The notes: a model not told the origin generated them from the sequence alone. DNA of 49,670 nt from Hydromonas sp. (GCA_017495165.1 JAFEII010000024.1:1-49670); one strand, 5' to 3'; positions 32,997-43,689 are shown, numbered from the stretch's first letter. Translations and numbers: made by a program.

Positions 32997-33079
32997 GTTT
33001 GCGTCCTTTGTCGTTTCACAAATCTGAGCAACGCTTTTGAGCCTAGCTCGGATGCGTCTGCCCCCCGCTTCAAACATGC

Positions 33080-33105
33080 GTCCGATTACGCTGCGCTAAT
33101 CGGAC
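33080..33105. repeat. Palindrome of a second REP-like family
   Basis: GTCCGATTA and TAATCGGAC form a perfect 9-bp stem around an 8-base GC-rich loop (33080-33105), followed by CTACGGGCTC. The form is like REP/BIME repeats dispersed in many proteobacteria, but it is unrelated in sequence to the RAYT-flanking palindromes. Confidence 0.6.
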
Positions 33106-33126
33106 CTACGGGCTCGTTTATTTTCA

Positions 33127-33924
33127 TTAAATTGGTCGAGTTGTAGGAACTCCGACCACTAATCTAAAAAGTACAATCGGATCTTCTTGTCTAGCTGAGG
33201 CAATTTTTGGACAAACTACCTCAGACCAATGACCGACATCGATATCAATTTTATTATCAATAGATGCAATCTGGTTCACAGTATTAATTAGTTTTTCAAT
33301 GTTATTTAAATACAGCCTTAAGGAACTCAACATATCCTCCCCACACAAAAGAGTAAGTGATAAATTTGGCTTGTAAAACTCCTGAAAACCCCGAATAAAT
33401 AAGTGATTTCTAATATTCTCTATTAACTCTAAAGTATCTGAATTCATAAAAACGGCATACTTTTCAAGCACGCTGTGCAATTCCAACCTAAACTTTTCAG
33501 CACACTCTTCAAAATAAAACAGCCATATTTTATCGGCAGCAGGCTGAAACATTGTAGTTTTCTTTGAAAAATCTAAATGCGAAATGTTTTTATAAAAGTC
33601 GTCTGCGAATAAACTCGAAACACTCTGGGGGAAGTTTTTGAATGCAGGCGGCACAGATACTTTATACATCCTCTGTAACAGAGCTACATGAATACATAGT
33701 GGCTTAGATAATTCTCTTAACACAATCGATGTTTTCCTGTCTCGCTCTTGAGCCTCCCGCTCTTCAATAACCCTATCAATGAAAAATATAACTAACGCGC
33801 TCCCCACTATCCCTGCACCTAAATTTAAAGAAGCATCTCTAAGAAAATCATCTGGCTTAGAAAGGAAACAACCCACACAACATAAAACAAAAATGCCTAG
33901 CAACCAACCATAAGAGTTCTTCAT
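33127..33924 (-). CDS. AT-rich two-helix membrane protein of unknown function
   Basis: 265 residues. Two hydrophobic helices at the N-terminus (about 6-21 and 36-50, LGAGIVGSALVIFFIDRVIEE), a charged coiled stretch (EEREAQERDRKT), then a helical soluble region with no motif I recognise. Markedly lower GC and different codon use from the flanking gua genes point to recent acquisition. The two-helix plus cytoplasmic-domain plan is common to several phage-defence and stress membrane proteins, but nothing here proves such a role. ATG at 33924 with AAGGAG upstream. Confidence 0.6.
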   Translation of the reverse strand: MKNSYGWLLGIFVLCCVGCFLSKPDDFLRDASLNLGAGIVGSALVIFFIDRVIEEREAQERDRKTSIVLRELSKPLCIHVALLQRMYKVSVPPAFKNFPQSVSSLFADDFYKNISHLDFSKKTTMFQPAADKIWLFYFEECAEKFRLELHSVLEKYAVFMNSDTLELIENIRNHLFIRGFQEFYKPNLSLTLLCGEDMLSSLRLYLNNIEKLINTVNQIASIDNKIDIDVGHWSEVVCPKIASARQEDPIVLFRLVVGVPTTRPI

Positions 33925-33937
33925 TTTTACTCCTTAC

Positions 33938-33964
33938 AAAAATGGACACTTATGTCCATTTTTT

Positions 33965-33965
<1 letters not shown>
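33938..33965 (-). terminator. Intrinsic terminator at the end of guaB
   Basis: AAAAATGGACA and TGTCCATTTTT form an 11-bp stem around a 4-base loop, with T runs at both sides. It overlaps the guaB stop, so guaB transcripts should end before the inserted genes and guaA. Confidence 0.82.
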
Positions 33966-35425
<1,460 letters not shown>

Positions 35426-35567
35426 GGGGCTTCCTTTTGGCAAAGCGAAATTATACGCTGATTTTGCGTGGTTGCGTGCTAGAATCGGCCGCTTGTTGCG
35501 GGCTTTTCTACGCTTTTTTGCAATTTTTTTGCAATTTTTTCTGACTCTTTTGGGGCGACTTTCACAA

Positions 35568-36572
35568 ATGCATACAAACACTCATGCAAACAAAATTCGT
35601 CATGGCGTTTTGTGCGGTCTTTTGGCGGGTGCTTTGTGGGGACTGGTTTTTTTGAGCCCAAAAGTCATGCACCAATTCTCGCCGCTCAGCCAAATGGTGG
35701 TGCGCTATATTTGTTACGGCATGTTTGCGGTGGTTTTGAGTGCGCGGACGATTTGGCCGTTGATTCAACAGCTATCGCCTGCCGATTGGCGCAAGCTGAT
35801 TGTGCTGTCATTGCAAGGCAATATTGTGTATTACCTGTGTTTGGCGACGGGTGTCAAGTACGCGGGGATTGCGCCGACCACGTTGATTATTGGCGTATTG
35901 CCTTTGACGATTACGCTGATGGGGCGCCATGAGCATGACTCATTGCCGATGCGCAAATTGTTGCTGCCCAGCGCGCTGATTGTGCTGGGAATTGGCGCGA
36001 TTAGCTTGGATGTGTTTTTGCACAATGACAATCAACTACACAGCTCGCCCGCGCAACGCGCCTTTGCGCTGATGGCTGCGGTGTGCGCACTGGCGTGCTG
36101 GACGTTTTATGCGTATCGCAATGCGCAGTATTTGCGCACACATCCACAGGTAAGCGCCAGCGACTGGTCTAATTTAACGGGTGTGGTGACGGCGCTGTTG
36201 GCGGTGTTGATGCTGATGGTGGGTTATGTGGTGTCATTGTTTAGTCCAAACCATTTATTGGCGCTCAACACCGACCCGAGCCTTGATTGGCTGGCGTTTA
36301 TTCTCATTGGCGGTTTGGCGGTGGCTTTTTTGGCGTCTTGGCTGGGCAATATGCTGTGGAATAAGGCGAGCCAAGCGCTGCCGATTAGCTTGTCTGCCCA
36401 GTTGATTGTGTCTGAAAGTTTGTTCTCGCTGCTGTATGGGTTTATTTATGACGCACGTTGGCCACGGGGCTTGGAGTGGGCGGCGATGGGATTGGCGTTG
36501 TCGGGTGTGCTGTGGGCCATTCAACTGCATGTGCGGGCGCACCCACAAGAGGCCGTGCCTGAGATGCATTAA
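35568..36572 (+). CDS. EamA-type DMT-superfamily transporter
   Basis: About 334 residues with ten hydrophobic helices in two EamA halves: [21 protein letters not shown] near the start (key part GALWGLVF), [19 protein letters not shown], and in the second half [35 protein letters not shown] (key part [10 protein letters not shown]). Probably a metabolite exporter; substrate unknown. ATG at 35568 is inside the guaB divergent region; only a weak GGGGCG site precedes it. Closed by a strong terminator. Confidence 0.83.
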   Translation: MHTNTHANKIRHGVLCGLLAGALWGLVFLSPKVMHQFSPLSQMVVRYICYGMFAVVLSARTIWPLIQQLSPADWRKLIVLSLQGNIVYYLCLATGVKYAGIAPTTLIIGVLPLTITLMGRHEHDSLPMRKLLLPSALIVLGIGAISLDVFLHNDNQLHSSPAQRAFALMAAVCALACWTFYAYRNAQYLRTHPQVSASDWSNLTGVVTALLAVLMLMVGYVVSLFSPNHLLALNTDPSLDWLAFILIGGLAVAFLASWLGNMLWNKASQALPISLSAQLIVSESLFSLLYGFIYDARWPRGLEWAAMGLALSGVLWAIQLHVRAHPQEAVPEMH

Positions 36573-36600
36573 AAAACCAGCGCTTGGGCGCTGGTTTTTT
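36571..36600. terminator. Bidirectional terminator after the EamA gene
   Basis: AAAAAACCAGCGC pairs with GCGCTGGTTTTTT around a TTGG loop. It overlaps the EamA stop and faces the converging DUF4149 gene. Confidence 0.9.
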
Positions 36601-36638
36601 ATAAAACTTCATCTGACTGCTGCAATTGCTTTGCGCTC

Positions 36639-37112
36639 TTATTTTTGAGGCGGCACGCATTTGACATACATCAGCCAGCCCAGCCCAAGGCTTTGCGCCA
36701 AATACACCAGTTGCGATGCGCCATGCAGCCAGCCAAAGCGCGGCCAGTCTTGCGCCACTTTAGCCGCCGCAATCATGGGCGAGAGCATGGTGTATTGAGT
36801 CAACACACAAAAAACCAGCGCCAACACAAGCCAAAACCCGCGTTGATGGGCAAGCTGCTTGGAAAATCGCACGCGGTAATCGAGCAACAAGACCGCGCCG
36901 CACGCCAAGCCGAGCAGCTGGCCTGCAAAAAACAGCACGCCCGCAATCTCACCCGCCTGAACCTTTGAATAGGCTGAAAACAAACTGGGGGCAACCACAT
37001 AGCCCAGCGTCCACGTGCTGCCTGCCCACAATACTGCGGCAAAAACGCCGATGACTTCAAGCCAGCGGCGGATTAAACCTTGTTTTGGGTTTGGATTCTG
37101 CGTGTGCGACAT
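36639..37112 (-). CDS. DUF4149-type membrane protein
   Basis: 157 residues with four hydrophobic helices, an N-terminal LEVIGVFAAVLWAGSTWTLGYVVAPSLF (key GS-W--GY-VAP-LF) and GEIAGVLFFAGQLLGL. This matches the small membrane protein found next to greA in many betaproteobacteria. Its ATG overlaps the greA stop by one base, so the two are translationally coupled. Function unknown. Confidence 0.78.
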   Translation of the reverse strand: MSHTQNPNPKQGLIRRWLEVIGVFAAVLWAGSTWTLGYVVAPSLFSAYSKVQAGEIAGVLFFAGQLLGLACGAVLLLDYRVRFSKQLAHQRGFWLVLALVFCVLTQYTMLSPMIAAAKVAQDWPRFGWLHGASQLVYLAQSLGLGWLMYVKCVPPQK

Positions 37113-37585
37113 TACAGATACATGACGGCGATGATTTCATATTCGCGCTTGCCTGATGGCGCTTGAACCTCTGCCACGTCGCCTTCGTTTTTACCAATTA
37201 ACGCGCGGGCGATGGGCGAGCTGATGGAGATTTTGGACAATTTAATGTCTGCCTCATCGTCGCCCACAATTTGGTAGGTGACTTTTGCGCCTGAGTCCAA
37301 GTCTTCTAATTCTACGGTTGAGCCAAACACCACGCGGCCTTCGGCGTCTAGCTCGGACGGGTCAATGATTTGGCAGTTGGATAATTTGCTTTCCAAATCT
37401 TGAATCCGCCCTTCAACAAAGCCTTGTTTTTCTTTGGCCGCATCATAATCGGCATTTTCCGACAAATCGCCTTGCGCACGCGCCTCGGCAATGGCCAAAA
37501 TCACAGCTGGGCGTTCAACTGCTTTGAGGTGGTGCAATTCGTCTTTGAGTAATTGCGCGCCAAATTTGGTAATAGGAATGGTCAT
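37112..37585 (-). CDS. greA: Transcription elongation factor GreA
   Basis: Binds the RNA polymerase secondary channel and stimulates cleavage of backtracked RNA. 157 residues. An N-terminal antiparallel coiled coil (about 1-75) includes [35 protein letters not shown], with the catalytic acidic tip [11 protein letters not shown]. The C-terminal FKBP-like domain has [11 protein letters not shown] and [21 protein letters not shown] at 37585 after GAGGCAAAA. Coupled to the DUF4149 gene. The usual upstream carAB is not here. Confidence 0.97.
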   Translation of the reverse strand: MTIPITKFGAQLLKDELHHLKAVERPAVILAIAEARAQGDLSENADYDAAKEKQGFVEGRIQDLESKLSNCQIIDPSELDAEGRVVFGSTVELEDLDSGAKVTYQIVGDDEADIKLSKISISSPIARALIGKNEGDVAEVQAPSGKREYEIIAVMYL

Positions 37586-37657
37586 TTTTTGCCTCTTGTT
37601 TCTAAATATAAAATGAAAAATAAAAATGAACGTAAAAAGTCATCTGCTTTTTAAAAA

Positions 37658-37688
37658 AATCACCGCGCCCATAAAGGGTGCGGTGATT
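37658..37688 (-). terminator. Intrinsic terminator of the aminotransferase gene
   Basis: AATCACCGC and GCGGTGATT pair with a further CCC/GGG towards a 5-base loop; a T run follows on the minus strand, about 60 bases past the stop at 37746. Confidence 0.85.
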
Positions 37689-37745
37689 AAATTCGTTGCG
37701 CACATTTTACACAAAATTTCTATGCCGTGGCAAACAAAGCAGCTT

Positions 37746-38921
37746 TTATTGTTGCGCAAAAACCTGTGCCAAAACCTTGATGCCCGCGTCAATTGTTGCC
37801 TCTGGCACGGTCACAAACGCCAAGCGCAAGGTGTTGCTTTGCACCGCATTGGCAAAGAACGGCGCACCCGGCACATAGGCGATGTTGCGGGCAAAGGCCT
37901 GTTCGAGCAAGCGTTCAGCGTCCATGCCTTCAGGCAAGGTCACCCACAAAAACATGCCGCCTGCGGGTTGATTCCACGTCACGCCAGCAGGCATGTGGGT
38001 TTCAAGCGCTTTTATCATGGCGTGCGCTTGCTTTTTGTACAGCGCACGCACGCGGGGAATGTGTTCATCTAAAAAGCCATCTTTGACGACTTCGTACACC
38101 GCCCGTTGAATCACGGTGGAGGTGTGCAAATCCGTGGCTTGCTTGGCTTGCTCGATTTTGCGGGCGATTTCAACTGGCGCGACGATGTAACCCAAACGCA
38201 AACCGGGTGCCAAAACTTTAGAGAACGAGCCCATCAAAATCACGCGTTCGGGCATGCGCGAGAGCAATGAGGGCGGCGGCGCGGCTTCGTACCACAGCTC
38301 GCCGTATGGGTCGTCTTCCACCACGAGCAAATCATGCTCGCGTGCCTTTGCCACCAAACTGGCGCGGCGCGCCTCAGTCATCATGCGGCCTGTGGGGTTT
38401 TGAAAATTAGGCAATGCGTACAAAAACTTGGCGCCAGCTGCGTCCGCTGCACTGATTTTATCCGCATCCAAACCATCATCATCCGAGGCGAGCGAGACAA
38501 AATTGGGATTAAACAATGAAAACGCCTGCAATGCGCCCAAATACGTGGGGGTTTCCACCAGCACTTTGTCGCCTTCATCAATCAGTACTTTGCCGATTAA
38601 ATCCAAGGCTTGCTGCGAGCCTGAAACCATAATCACTTGGTCGGGTGCAATCACCGCGCCATTCACGCTCACACGGTTGGCCACCCATTCGCGCAGCGGC
38701 GCGTAGCCGTCGGTGGTTGAATATTGGAGCACAGACTTTGGATCGTTACTCAATACCGCATCAAACGCCGCTTTCATTTGCGCCACAGGAAAACCCTCTG
38801 GCGAGGGCAAACCGCCCGCAAACGAGATGACCTGCGGGTTGGCGGTGACTTTTAGAATCTCACGAATCACGGAGCTTTTGAGCGCTTGGGCGCGCTTTGA
38901 GAATAGTTTTGAGTACGACAT
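37746..38921 (-). CDS. PLP-dependent aminotransferase, 2-aminoadipate/KAT-like subgroup
   Basis: About 391 residues of fold-type I. Visible: ISFAGGLPSPEGFP at the N-terminus, YSTTDGYAPLREWV, SGSQQALDLIGKVL, the ALPNFQNPTGRMM substrate/PLP motif, VEDDPYGELWY and the Schiff-base Lys in LMGSFSKVLAPGLRLGYI. The subgroup includes 2-aminoadipate, aromatic and branched-chain aminotransferases, so substrate is open. ATG at 38921 with AGAGGT upstream; the frame extends to 39053 through the promoter region. Its upstream region carries the same 16-bp element as the MocR gene, suggesting control by that regulator. Confidence 0.9.
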   Translation of the reverse strand: MSYSKLFSKRAQALKSSVIREILKVTANPQVISFAGGLPSPEGFPVAQMKAAFDAVLSNDPKSVLQYSTTDGYAPLREWVANRVSVNGAVIAPDQVIMVSGSQQALDLIGKVLIDEGDKVLVETPTYLGALQAFSLFNPNFVSLASDDDGLDADKISAADAAGAKFLYALPNFQNPTGRMMTEARRASLVAKAREHDLLVVEDDPYGELWYEAAPPPSLLSRMPERVILMGSFSKVLAPGLRLGYIVAPVEIARKIEQAKQATDLHTSTVIQRAVYEVVKDGFLDEHIPRVRALYKKQAHAMIKALETHMPAGVTWNQPAGGMFLWVTLPEGMDAERLLEQAFARNIAYVPGAPFFANAVQSNTLRLAFVTVPEATIDAGIKVLAQVFAQQ

Positions 38922-38979
38922 AAGACCTCTAATCAGAATGAAATAAAAAACACACGCACAATATAAATCAAAAAAACAA

Positions 38980-38996
38980 TACAGTACCGATACAAT
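38980..38996 (-). promoter_or_regulatory. Probable MocR-type operator upstream of the aminotransferase
   Basis: TACAGTACCGATACAAT is identical to 19822-19838 and lies 59 bases upstream of the start codon. Read in the direction of the gene it is ATTGTATCGGTACTGTA, so its orientation relative to the gene is opposite to that at the MocR gene. A second clear half-site at +34 is not present, only a degenerate one near 39018. Confidence 0.6.
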
Positions 38997-39059
38997 TTTA
39001 AAAACACCACACAAACCGTATTGGCTGCGCCGGGGGTACGGTTTTAAACACAAAAAATA

Positions 39060-40448
39060 CTACTCTTCCAGCCCCAACAACTCGGCCGTCACGCCCGCAT
39101 CCAGCTGCTCTACGCCGCTCAGCGCACGGTTCATGGCGCGGGTGCGCACTTGTGCGGTGTCAATGTTTTTGGCGGCGCGCTCTAAGCTGTCGCGGGTTTT
39201 GGCCAACACATCGCCAAACTTGGTAAATTCGGTTTTGACCGCGCCCAGCACTTGCCACACGTCGCTGGCGCGTTTTTCGAGCGCAAGGGTTCGGAACCCC
39301 ATGTGCAAGCTGTTGAGAATCGCCATTAAGGTGGTTGGCCCAGCCACGACCACGCGGTGTTCACGTTGCAAGGTGTCAAGCAAGCCCGCTTGGCGCGCCA
39401 CTTCGGCGTACAAACCTTCGGTTGGCAAGTACATGATGGCAAAATCGGTGGTGTGCGGCGGCGCCAAGTATTTGTCGGCGATGGTTTTGGCTTCTTTTAA
39501 AATCATGCGGCACAGGTCTTGACGGGCTTGTTGCACGGCCTCTGCGTCGGCGGCGTCTTCGGCTTCTTGCATGCGCTCAAACTGCTCGCGTGGGAATTTG
39601 GCATCAATCGGCAACCAAACGGGCGCGTCGTCGCTGCGCCCCGGCAGCTTGATGGCAAATTCAACGCGCGCGGCGCTGCCAGGGACAGTGGCCACGTTGG
39701 CGCTGTATTGCTCGAATGTGAACACTTGCTCAAGCAAGTTGGCCAATTGCATTTCGCCCCACGTGCCTCGGGTTTTGACATTGGTTAACACGCGTTTTAA
39801 GTCGCCCACACCAGTAGCAAGCACTTGCATTTCGCCCAAGCCTTTGTGAACTTGTTCGAGCCGTTCGGAGACCATTTTGAACGATTCACCCAAACGCGCC
39901 TCGAGCGTGGCGTGCAGCTTTTCGTCGACGGTTTGGCGCATTTGCTCGAGCTTGGTTTCGTTTTTTTGTTCAATACTGGTCAAGCGCTGTTCGATGTTTT
40001 CGCGCATTTGGGTCAAACGGCGCTCGGTGGTTTCGCTCAATTGTTGCAATTGCTGCACGAGCTGCGTGGTGGTGCTGTTGAGCTGCTGCACCAAGGTTTC
40101 TCGGGCGCTGGCGCTCTCGTTTGATTGGCTCTCGCGCACTTCTTTGAGCTGCGTGTTGAGCAAGGTTTGGCCTTGAAATAAGGTTTGACCGAGTTCATCG
40201 CGCTGTTGATGCGCCAATGCGGCGGCGTGTTCGCGAGACTTTGTGCCGTGTTCGTGCAGCAATTGATGGGTGGCATCAAACGCGCCGTCAATGCCTTGTT
40301 GTAGGTCTTTTAAAAACACGGCAATGTGTTGTTGCGCTTGCGATGATTCTGCTGAATTTTGGCTGATTTTTTGCCACAAAAAAAACAGGATGAACAAAAC
40401 CAAGGCCAATAAAACCAAGGTGATTGGAACTAAAATGGGGTTATTCAT
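39060..40448 (-). CDS. rmuC: RmuC-family DNA recombination-limiting protein
   Basis: 462 residues. One N-terminal membrane helix (about 6-26), a long coiled coil (about 30-210, rich in Q/E/L), then the nuclease-like RmuC domain with TRGTWGEMQLANLLEQV, LPIDAKFPREQFER, IMYLPTEGLYAEVARQ and the AGPTTLMAILNSLHMGFR motif. RmuC limits inversions between short inverted repeats in E. coli. Its end of translation is independent of the upstream globin gene, which overlaps its start by 8 bases. Confidence 0.95.
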   Translation of the reverse strand: MNNPILVPITLVLLALVLFILFFLWQKISQNSAESSQAQQHIAVFLKDLQQGIDGAFDATHQLLHEHGTKSREHAAALAHQQRDELGQTLFQGQTLLNTQLKEVRESQSNESASARETLVQQLNSTTTQLVQQLQQLSETTERRLTQMRENIEQRLTSIEQKNETKLEQMRQTVDEKLHATLEARLGESFKMVSERLEQVHKGLGEMQVLATGVGDLKRVLTNVKTRGTWGEMQLANLLEQVFTFEQYSANVATVPGSAARVEFAIKLPGRSDDAPVWLPIDAKFPREQFERMQEAEDAADAEAVQQARQDLCRMILKEAKTIADKYLAPPHTTDFAIMYLPTEGLYAEVARQAGLLDTLQREHRVVVAGPTTLMAILNSLHMGFRTLALEKRASDVWQVLGAVKTEFTKFGDVLAKTRDSLERAAKNIDTAQVRTRAMNRALSGVEQLDAGVTAELLGLEE

Positions 40449-40968
40449 GCGCGCCTTTTGGAGGGGTTACGCCGTATGCTTCAAGAATACGGTGCAGTTT
40501 TTGTTTGATCTGCGGTTGAAACGCGCCTGCGGCGGTGGGCATTTGCGGTGCGCCTTCAACCGCGTCGGGCTGATTGCGCATCCAGTCTGCGGTATTGTAA
40601 AAAGACTCGTTTAACCGTGCAAACAAATCATCGGGCACACCAATGTCGCGCATGGCTTGCGCCATACACGCAACCCATTGGTCGCGTTCAATGACGCCGA
40701 TTTTGAACCCCATGTGGCGCTGACGCAAACGCGGATGGCCGTGTTGCTCAATGTACAGTTGTGGGCCGCCCAGCCAACCGGTTAGAAACAAATACAATTT
40801 ATCGCGGGCGCTGCTCAAGTCTGGGCTGTGTACTGCGCGCAACGCTGCAAATTGCGGCTCTAATGCCATCAAGTCATAAAACCGTGTTGTGAGCGCTTGC
40901 ACTTGCTGTGCGCCACCAATCCATTCAAAGGCGGTGGCAAATTGAAGCGGATTGTTTTTATCAGTCAT
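40441..40968 (-). CDS. Group II truncated haemoglobin with C-terminal tail
   Basis: 175 residues. Globin core (about 10-135) with TTRFYDLMALEPQFAALRAVH, GWLGGPQLYIEQHGHPRLRQRHMGFKIG (proximal-His F-helix region, key part RQRHMGFKIG) and the DQWVACMAQAM segment with the group II Trp. Such proteins bind O2 or NO. A tail of roughly 40 residues, Pro/Gly-rich (QPDAVEGAPQMPTAAGAFQP region), follows the core and is longer than in most group II members. Overlaps rmuC by 8 bases and is probably co-transcribed with it. Confidence 0.9.
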   Translation of the reverse strand: MTDKNNPLQFATAFEWIGGAQQVQALTTRFYDLMALEPQFAALRAVHSPDLSSARDKLYLFLTGWLGGPQLYIEQHGHPRLRQRHMGFKIGVIERDQWVACMAQAMRDIGVPDDLFARLNESFYNTADWMRNQPDAVEGAPQMPTAAGAFQPQIKQKLHRILEAYGVTPPKGAHE

Positions 40969-41079
40969 GATGGCCAGATTCTATTAAAATAAGCGTTGCA
41001 TCATAACAAAATTTGCCCGACCATATTGTGCAAGACGCACGGTTTGTGGCGTATTTCTTCTATTTTTAGCGAGGTTTTT

Positions 41080-42195
41080 ATGGCTGGCGCACTCGATGGT
41101 TTGCGTGTGATTGACTTGTCCCGCATTTTGGCTGGGCCTTTTGCCAGCCAAACGTTGGCGGATATGGGCGCTTACGTGCTTAAAGTTGAACACCCGTTGG
41201 GCGACGATACGCGCCGCTGGGGCCCGCCGTTTGTACAACGCGCCAATCAATCGGTTGATGCGGCTTATTTCTTTTGCTGCAATCGGAATAAAACCAGTCT
41301 GTGCGCGGACTTTACAAACCCAGACGATTGTGCGCAATTGATTGAACAAATCAAAGCGGCCGATGTGTTGATTGAAAATTACAAATTCGGCGGCCTGAAG
41401 CAGTATGGGCTTGACTATGCCAGTATGCGAGCGCTGAATCCGCGCTTGATTTATTGCTCCATTACGGGGTTTGGTCAAACAGGCCCGTATAAAAATCGCC
41501 CTGGTTATGATGCGCTGATTCAAGGCATGGGCGGCTTGATGAGCATTACGGGCGAGTCGGATGGCGCACCACAAAAAGTCGGGGTTGCGGTGGTTGATTT
41601 GATGACAGGTTTATATGCCAGCACTGCGATTTTGGCGGCGTTGCATCACGTGCGCATGACGGGACAAGGCCAGCACATTGATTTGGCATTGTTTGACGTG
41701 CAAGCGGCGATGTTGGCCAATCAAGCCGCCAGTTATTTGGCCAGCGGCGTTGTGCCGATGCGCAAAGGCTCCAGCCACCCGTCGATTGCGCCGTATCAGC
41801 CGATTCAAGTGCGTGATGGGTTTGTGATGTTGGCGGTTGGCAATGAGCGCCAATTTAAGGCGCTGTGCGAGGCGATTGAGCGGGTAGATTTGATGAAGGA
41901 TGCGCGCTTTTGTAATAACGAGGTGCGGGTCTTACACAGGGTTGAACTAGAAAACATACTCACGCAAGCCATGCATTGGCGCACCATTGAGGAATGGACG
42001 CAGATTGGCGCGCAAGGCGGTTTTCCGTGCGGCCCAATTAACACGATTGACAAAGTGCTGGCCGACCCGCAAATTATTGCGCGCAATATGGTGATTACAA
42101 ACGCGGACGGTGTGCAAATGGTGGCCAATCCGATTCGTTTTTCAGCCACGCCAATTGAGACGTATTTGTCCCCGCCCACACTCAACCAAGGCTAA
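41080..42195 (+). CDS. CaiB/BaiF-family CoA-transferase
   Basis: About 371 residues. Class III CoA-transferase: LDGLRVIDLSRILAGPFASQTLADMGAYVLKVEHP at the N-terminus (key DLSRILAGPFASQ), NRNKTSLCADF, and GYDALIQGMGGLMSITGESDG with the catalytic Asp. The C-terminal PCGPINTIDKVLADPQI follows. It transfers CoA between acyl groups through a mixed anhydride; the acyl substrate is unknown as no beta-oxidation partner is adjacent. ATG at 41080 with GAGG upstream. Confidence 0.93.
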   Translation: MAGALDGLRVIDLSRILAGPFASQTLADMGAYVLKVEHPLGDDTRRWGPPFVQRANQSVDAAYFFCCNRNKTSLCADFTNPDDCAQLIEQIKAADVLIENYKFGGLKQYGLDYASMRALNPRLIYCSITGFGQTGPYKNRPGYDALIQGMGGLMSITGESDGAPQKVGVAVVDLMTGLYASTAILAALHHVRMTGQGQHIDLALFDVQAAMLANQAASYLASGVVPMRKGSSHPSIAPYQPIQVRDGFVMLAVGNERQFKALCEAIERVDLMKDARFCNNEVRVLHRVELENILTQAMHWRTIEEWTQIGAQGGFPCGPINTIDKVLADPQIIARNMVITNADGVQMVANPIRFSATPIETYLSPPTLNQG

Positions 42196-42206
42196 ATATG
42201 CTTGAG

Positions 42207-43457
42207 TTACAACAAATCGTTTAGGTGCAAGCGGCGCAATTTGGGCGATACTTTTGCAGTCACCGCCACGACAATGAGCGTCATTGCGCCGCCCAAAAGC
42301 ACAGATGGCACCAAGCCAAACCAGCTCGCGGTTAAGCCTGACTCAAATGCGCCCAGCTCATTGGATGAGCCAATAAAAATACCGCTGATGGACGACACGC
42401 GCCCACGCATCGCGTCTGGTGTACTCAGTTGCATAATGGTTGAGCGCAACACCACAGAAATACTGTCAAATGCGCCTGACAATCCCAAAATCGCCATTGA
42501 TAGCCACAAATAATGACTTAACGCAAACGCCATCATGCACAGACCAAAACCCGCCACAGACAGGAGTAAAATCCGCCCAGCGTTGCGCGCAATCGGTTTG
42601 CGGCTTAAATACAGCCCCATAAAAAACGCGCCAAACGCGGGCGCGCTGCGCAGCAAACCCAACGCCTGCGGACCTGCATGCAGCACATCATTCACAAACG
42701 CGGGCAACATCGCCATTGCGCCACCAAACAGCACCGCAAACATGTCCAGCGCCATCGCGCCAAGCAAAACTTGATTGGAAAACACAAAACGCAGGCCTTG
42801 ACCAATCCCAAGCCACACGCTGCGCAGCGAGTGCGCAACGTCTGTTTGCACAGTGGCGTGCTGCGCGCGAATCGACAGCAAAGAAAACACCCCAACCACC
42901 ACAAAAAACATCGCCACGCCATACGCCAAGGTCACATTACCCAAAGCCAACAAACCCCCGCCAATCGCAGGGCCTAAAATTTGGGCGGTCTGAAACACCG
43001 TCGCGCCAATACTGACCGCTTTGGCATAATGCGCACGTTCGACAAGCTGCACCATGAGCGTGTTATAAATTGGCCCAAAAAACGCACGCGCCACGCCCGA
43101 AATGGCAATGGCAACATAAATCGGCGTTAAGCCAAAAGTGGTGTAAATCCCCAAACCATCTATCGACGTGAGCAGCAGCAATGCGGTTGTAAGCAACAAC
43201 AAAACGCCCGCAATCAGCCCCAAGCGTTTTTTGTTGAAATGATCCACCGCATAACCCGCTAACAATGCGCAGCAAAAATACGGCACAACCTCAGCCAAGC
43301 CAATCAAACCGAGTGCCAATTTGCTCTGGGTTAAGCCATACACCTGCCAGCCAACCACAACCGCCGTTAATTGATAACACAACACCACGCACAACCGGTA
43401 CGTTAATAAAGCACGAAATGAGGCGGCGGAGCGGGATTTGAATAAAAGAGGTTGCAT
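42207..43457 (-). CDS. MFS transporter (MFS_3/EntS-like exporter)
   Basis: 416 residues with 12 hydrophobic helices. Features of the MFS_3 group: SFRALLTYRLCVVLCYQLTAVVVGWQVYGLT (key WQVY-LT), LGLIGLAEVVPYF, GYAVDHFNKKR between helices 2 and 3, and STIMQLSTPDAMRGRVSSI in the second half. Likely exports a small molecule such as a siderophore or drug; substrate unknown. Converges with the CoA-transferase gene only 11 bases away. Confidence 0.88.
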   Translation of the reverse strand: MQPLLFKSRSAASFRALLTYRLCVVLCYQLTAVVVGWQVYGLTQSKLALGLIGLAEVVPYFCCALLAGYAVDHFNKKRLGLIAGVLLLLTTALLLLTSIDGLGIYTTFGLTPIYVAIAISGVARAFFGPIYNTLMVQLVERAHYAKAVSIGATVFQTAQILGPAIGGGLLALGNVTLAYGVAMFFVVVGVFSLLSIRAQHATVQTDVAHSLRSVWLGIGQGLRFVFSNQVLLGAMALDMFAVLFGGAMAMLPAFVNDVLHAGPQALGLLRSAPAFGAFFMGLYLSRKPIARNAGRILLLSVAGFGLCMMAFALSHYLWLSMAILGLSGAFDSISVVLRSTIMQLSTPDAMRGRVSSISGIFIGSSNELGAFESGLTASWFGLVPSVLLGGAMTLIVVAVTAKVSPKLRRLHLNDLL

Positions 43458-43587
43458 AAAAGGCTTTATTGTTTGATGAGCGTGCAGACGAATGGACTAA
43501 AAAGAACAGCCGTGCGATTAAAAGAACTTGGCGTGTGATGGCGCAACTTTAGGCGAAATTAACCCACATTGCAATTTAAATAAACGA

Positions 43588-43593
43588 TATAAT
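43588..43593 (+). promoter_or_regulatory. Candidate -10 box of accBC
   Basis: A perfect TATAAT lies about 97 bases before the accB ATG. The -35 at 17-base spacing is poor (CACATT), and TTGCAA at 43569-43574 is too close at 13 bases. The remaining leader (43594-43689) has direct repeats of TTTAAACGCTG but no recognised riboswitch. Confidence 0.4.
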
Positions 43594-43689
43594 CGCCCCC
43601 TTTATTAAAACACCGTGCAGCGAAGTCTCGTTTAAACGCTGTATTTAAACGCTGCATTGATTCGCTTGACATTCACACAGGAGCCACAT

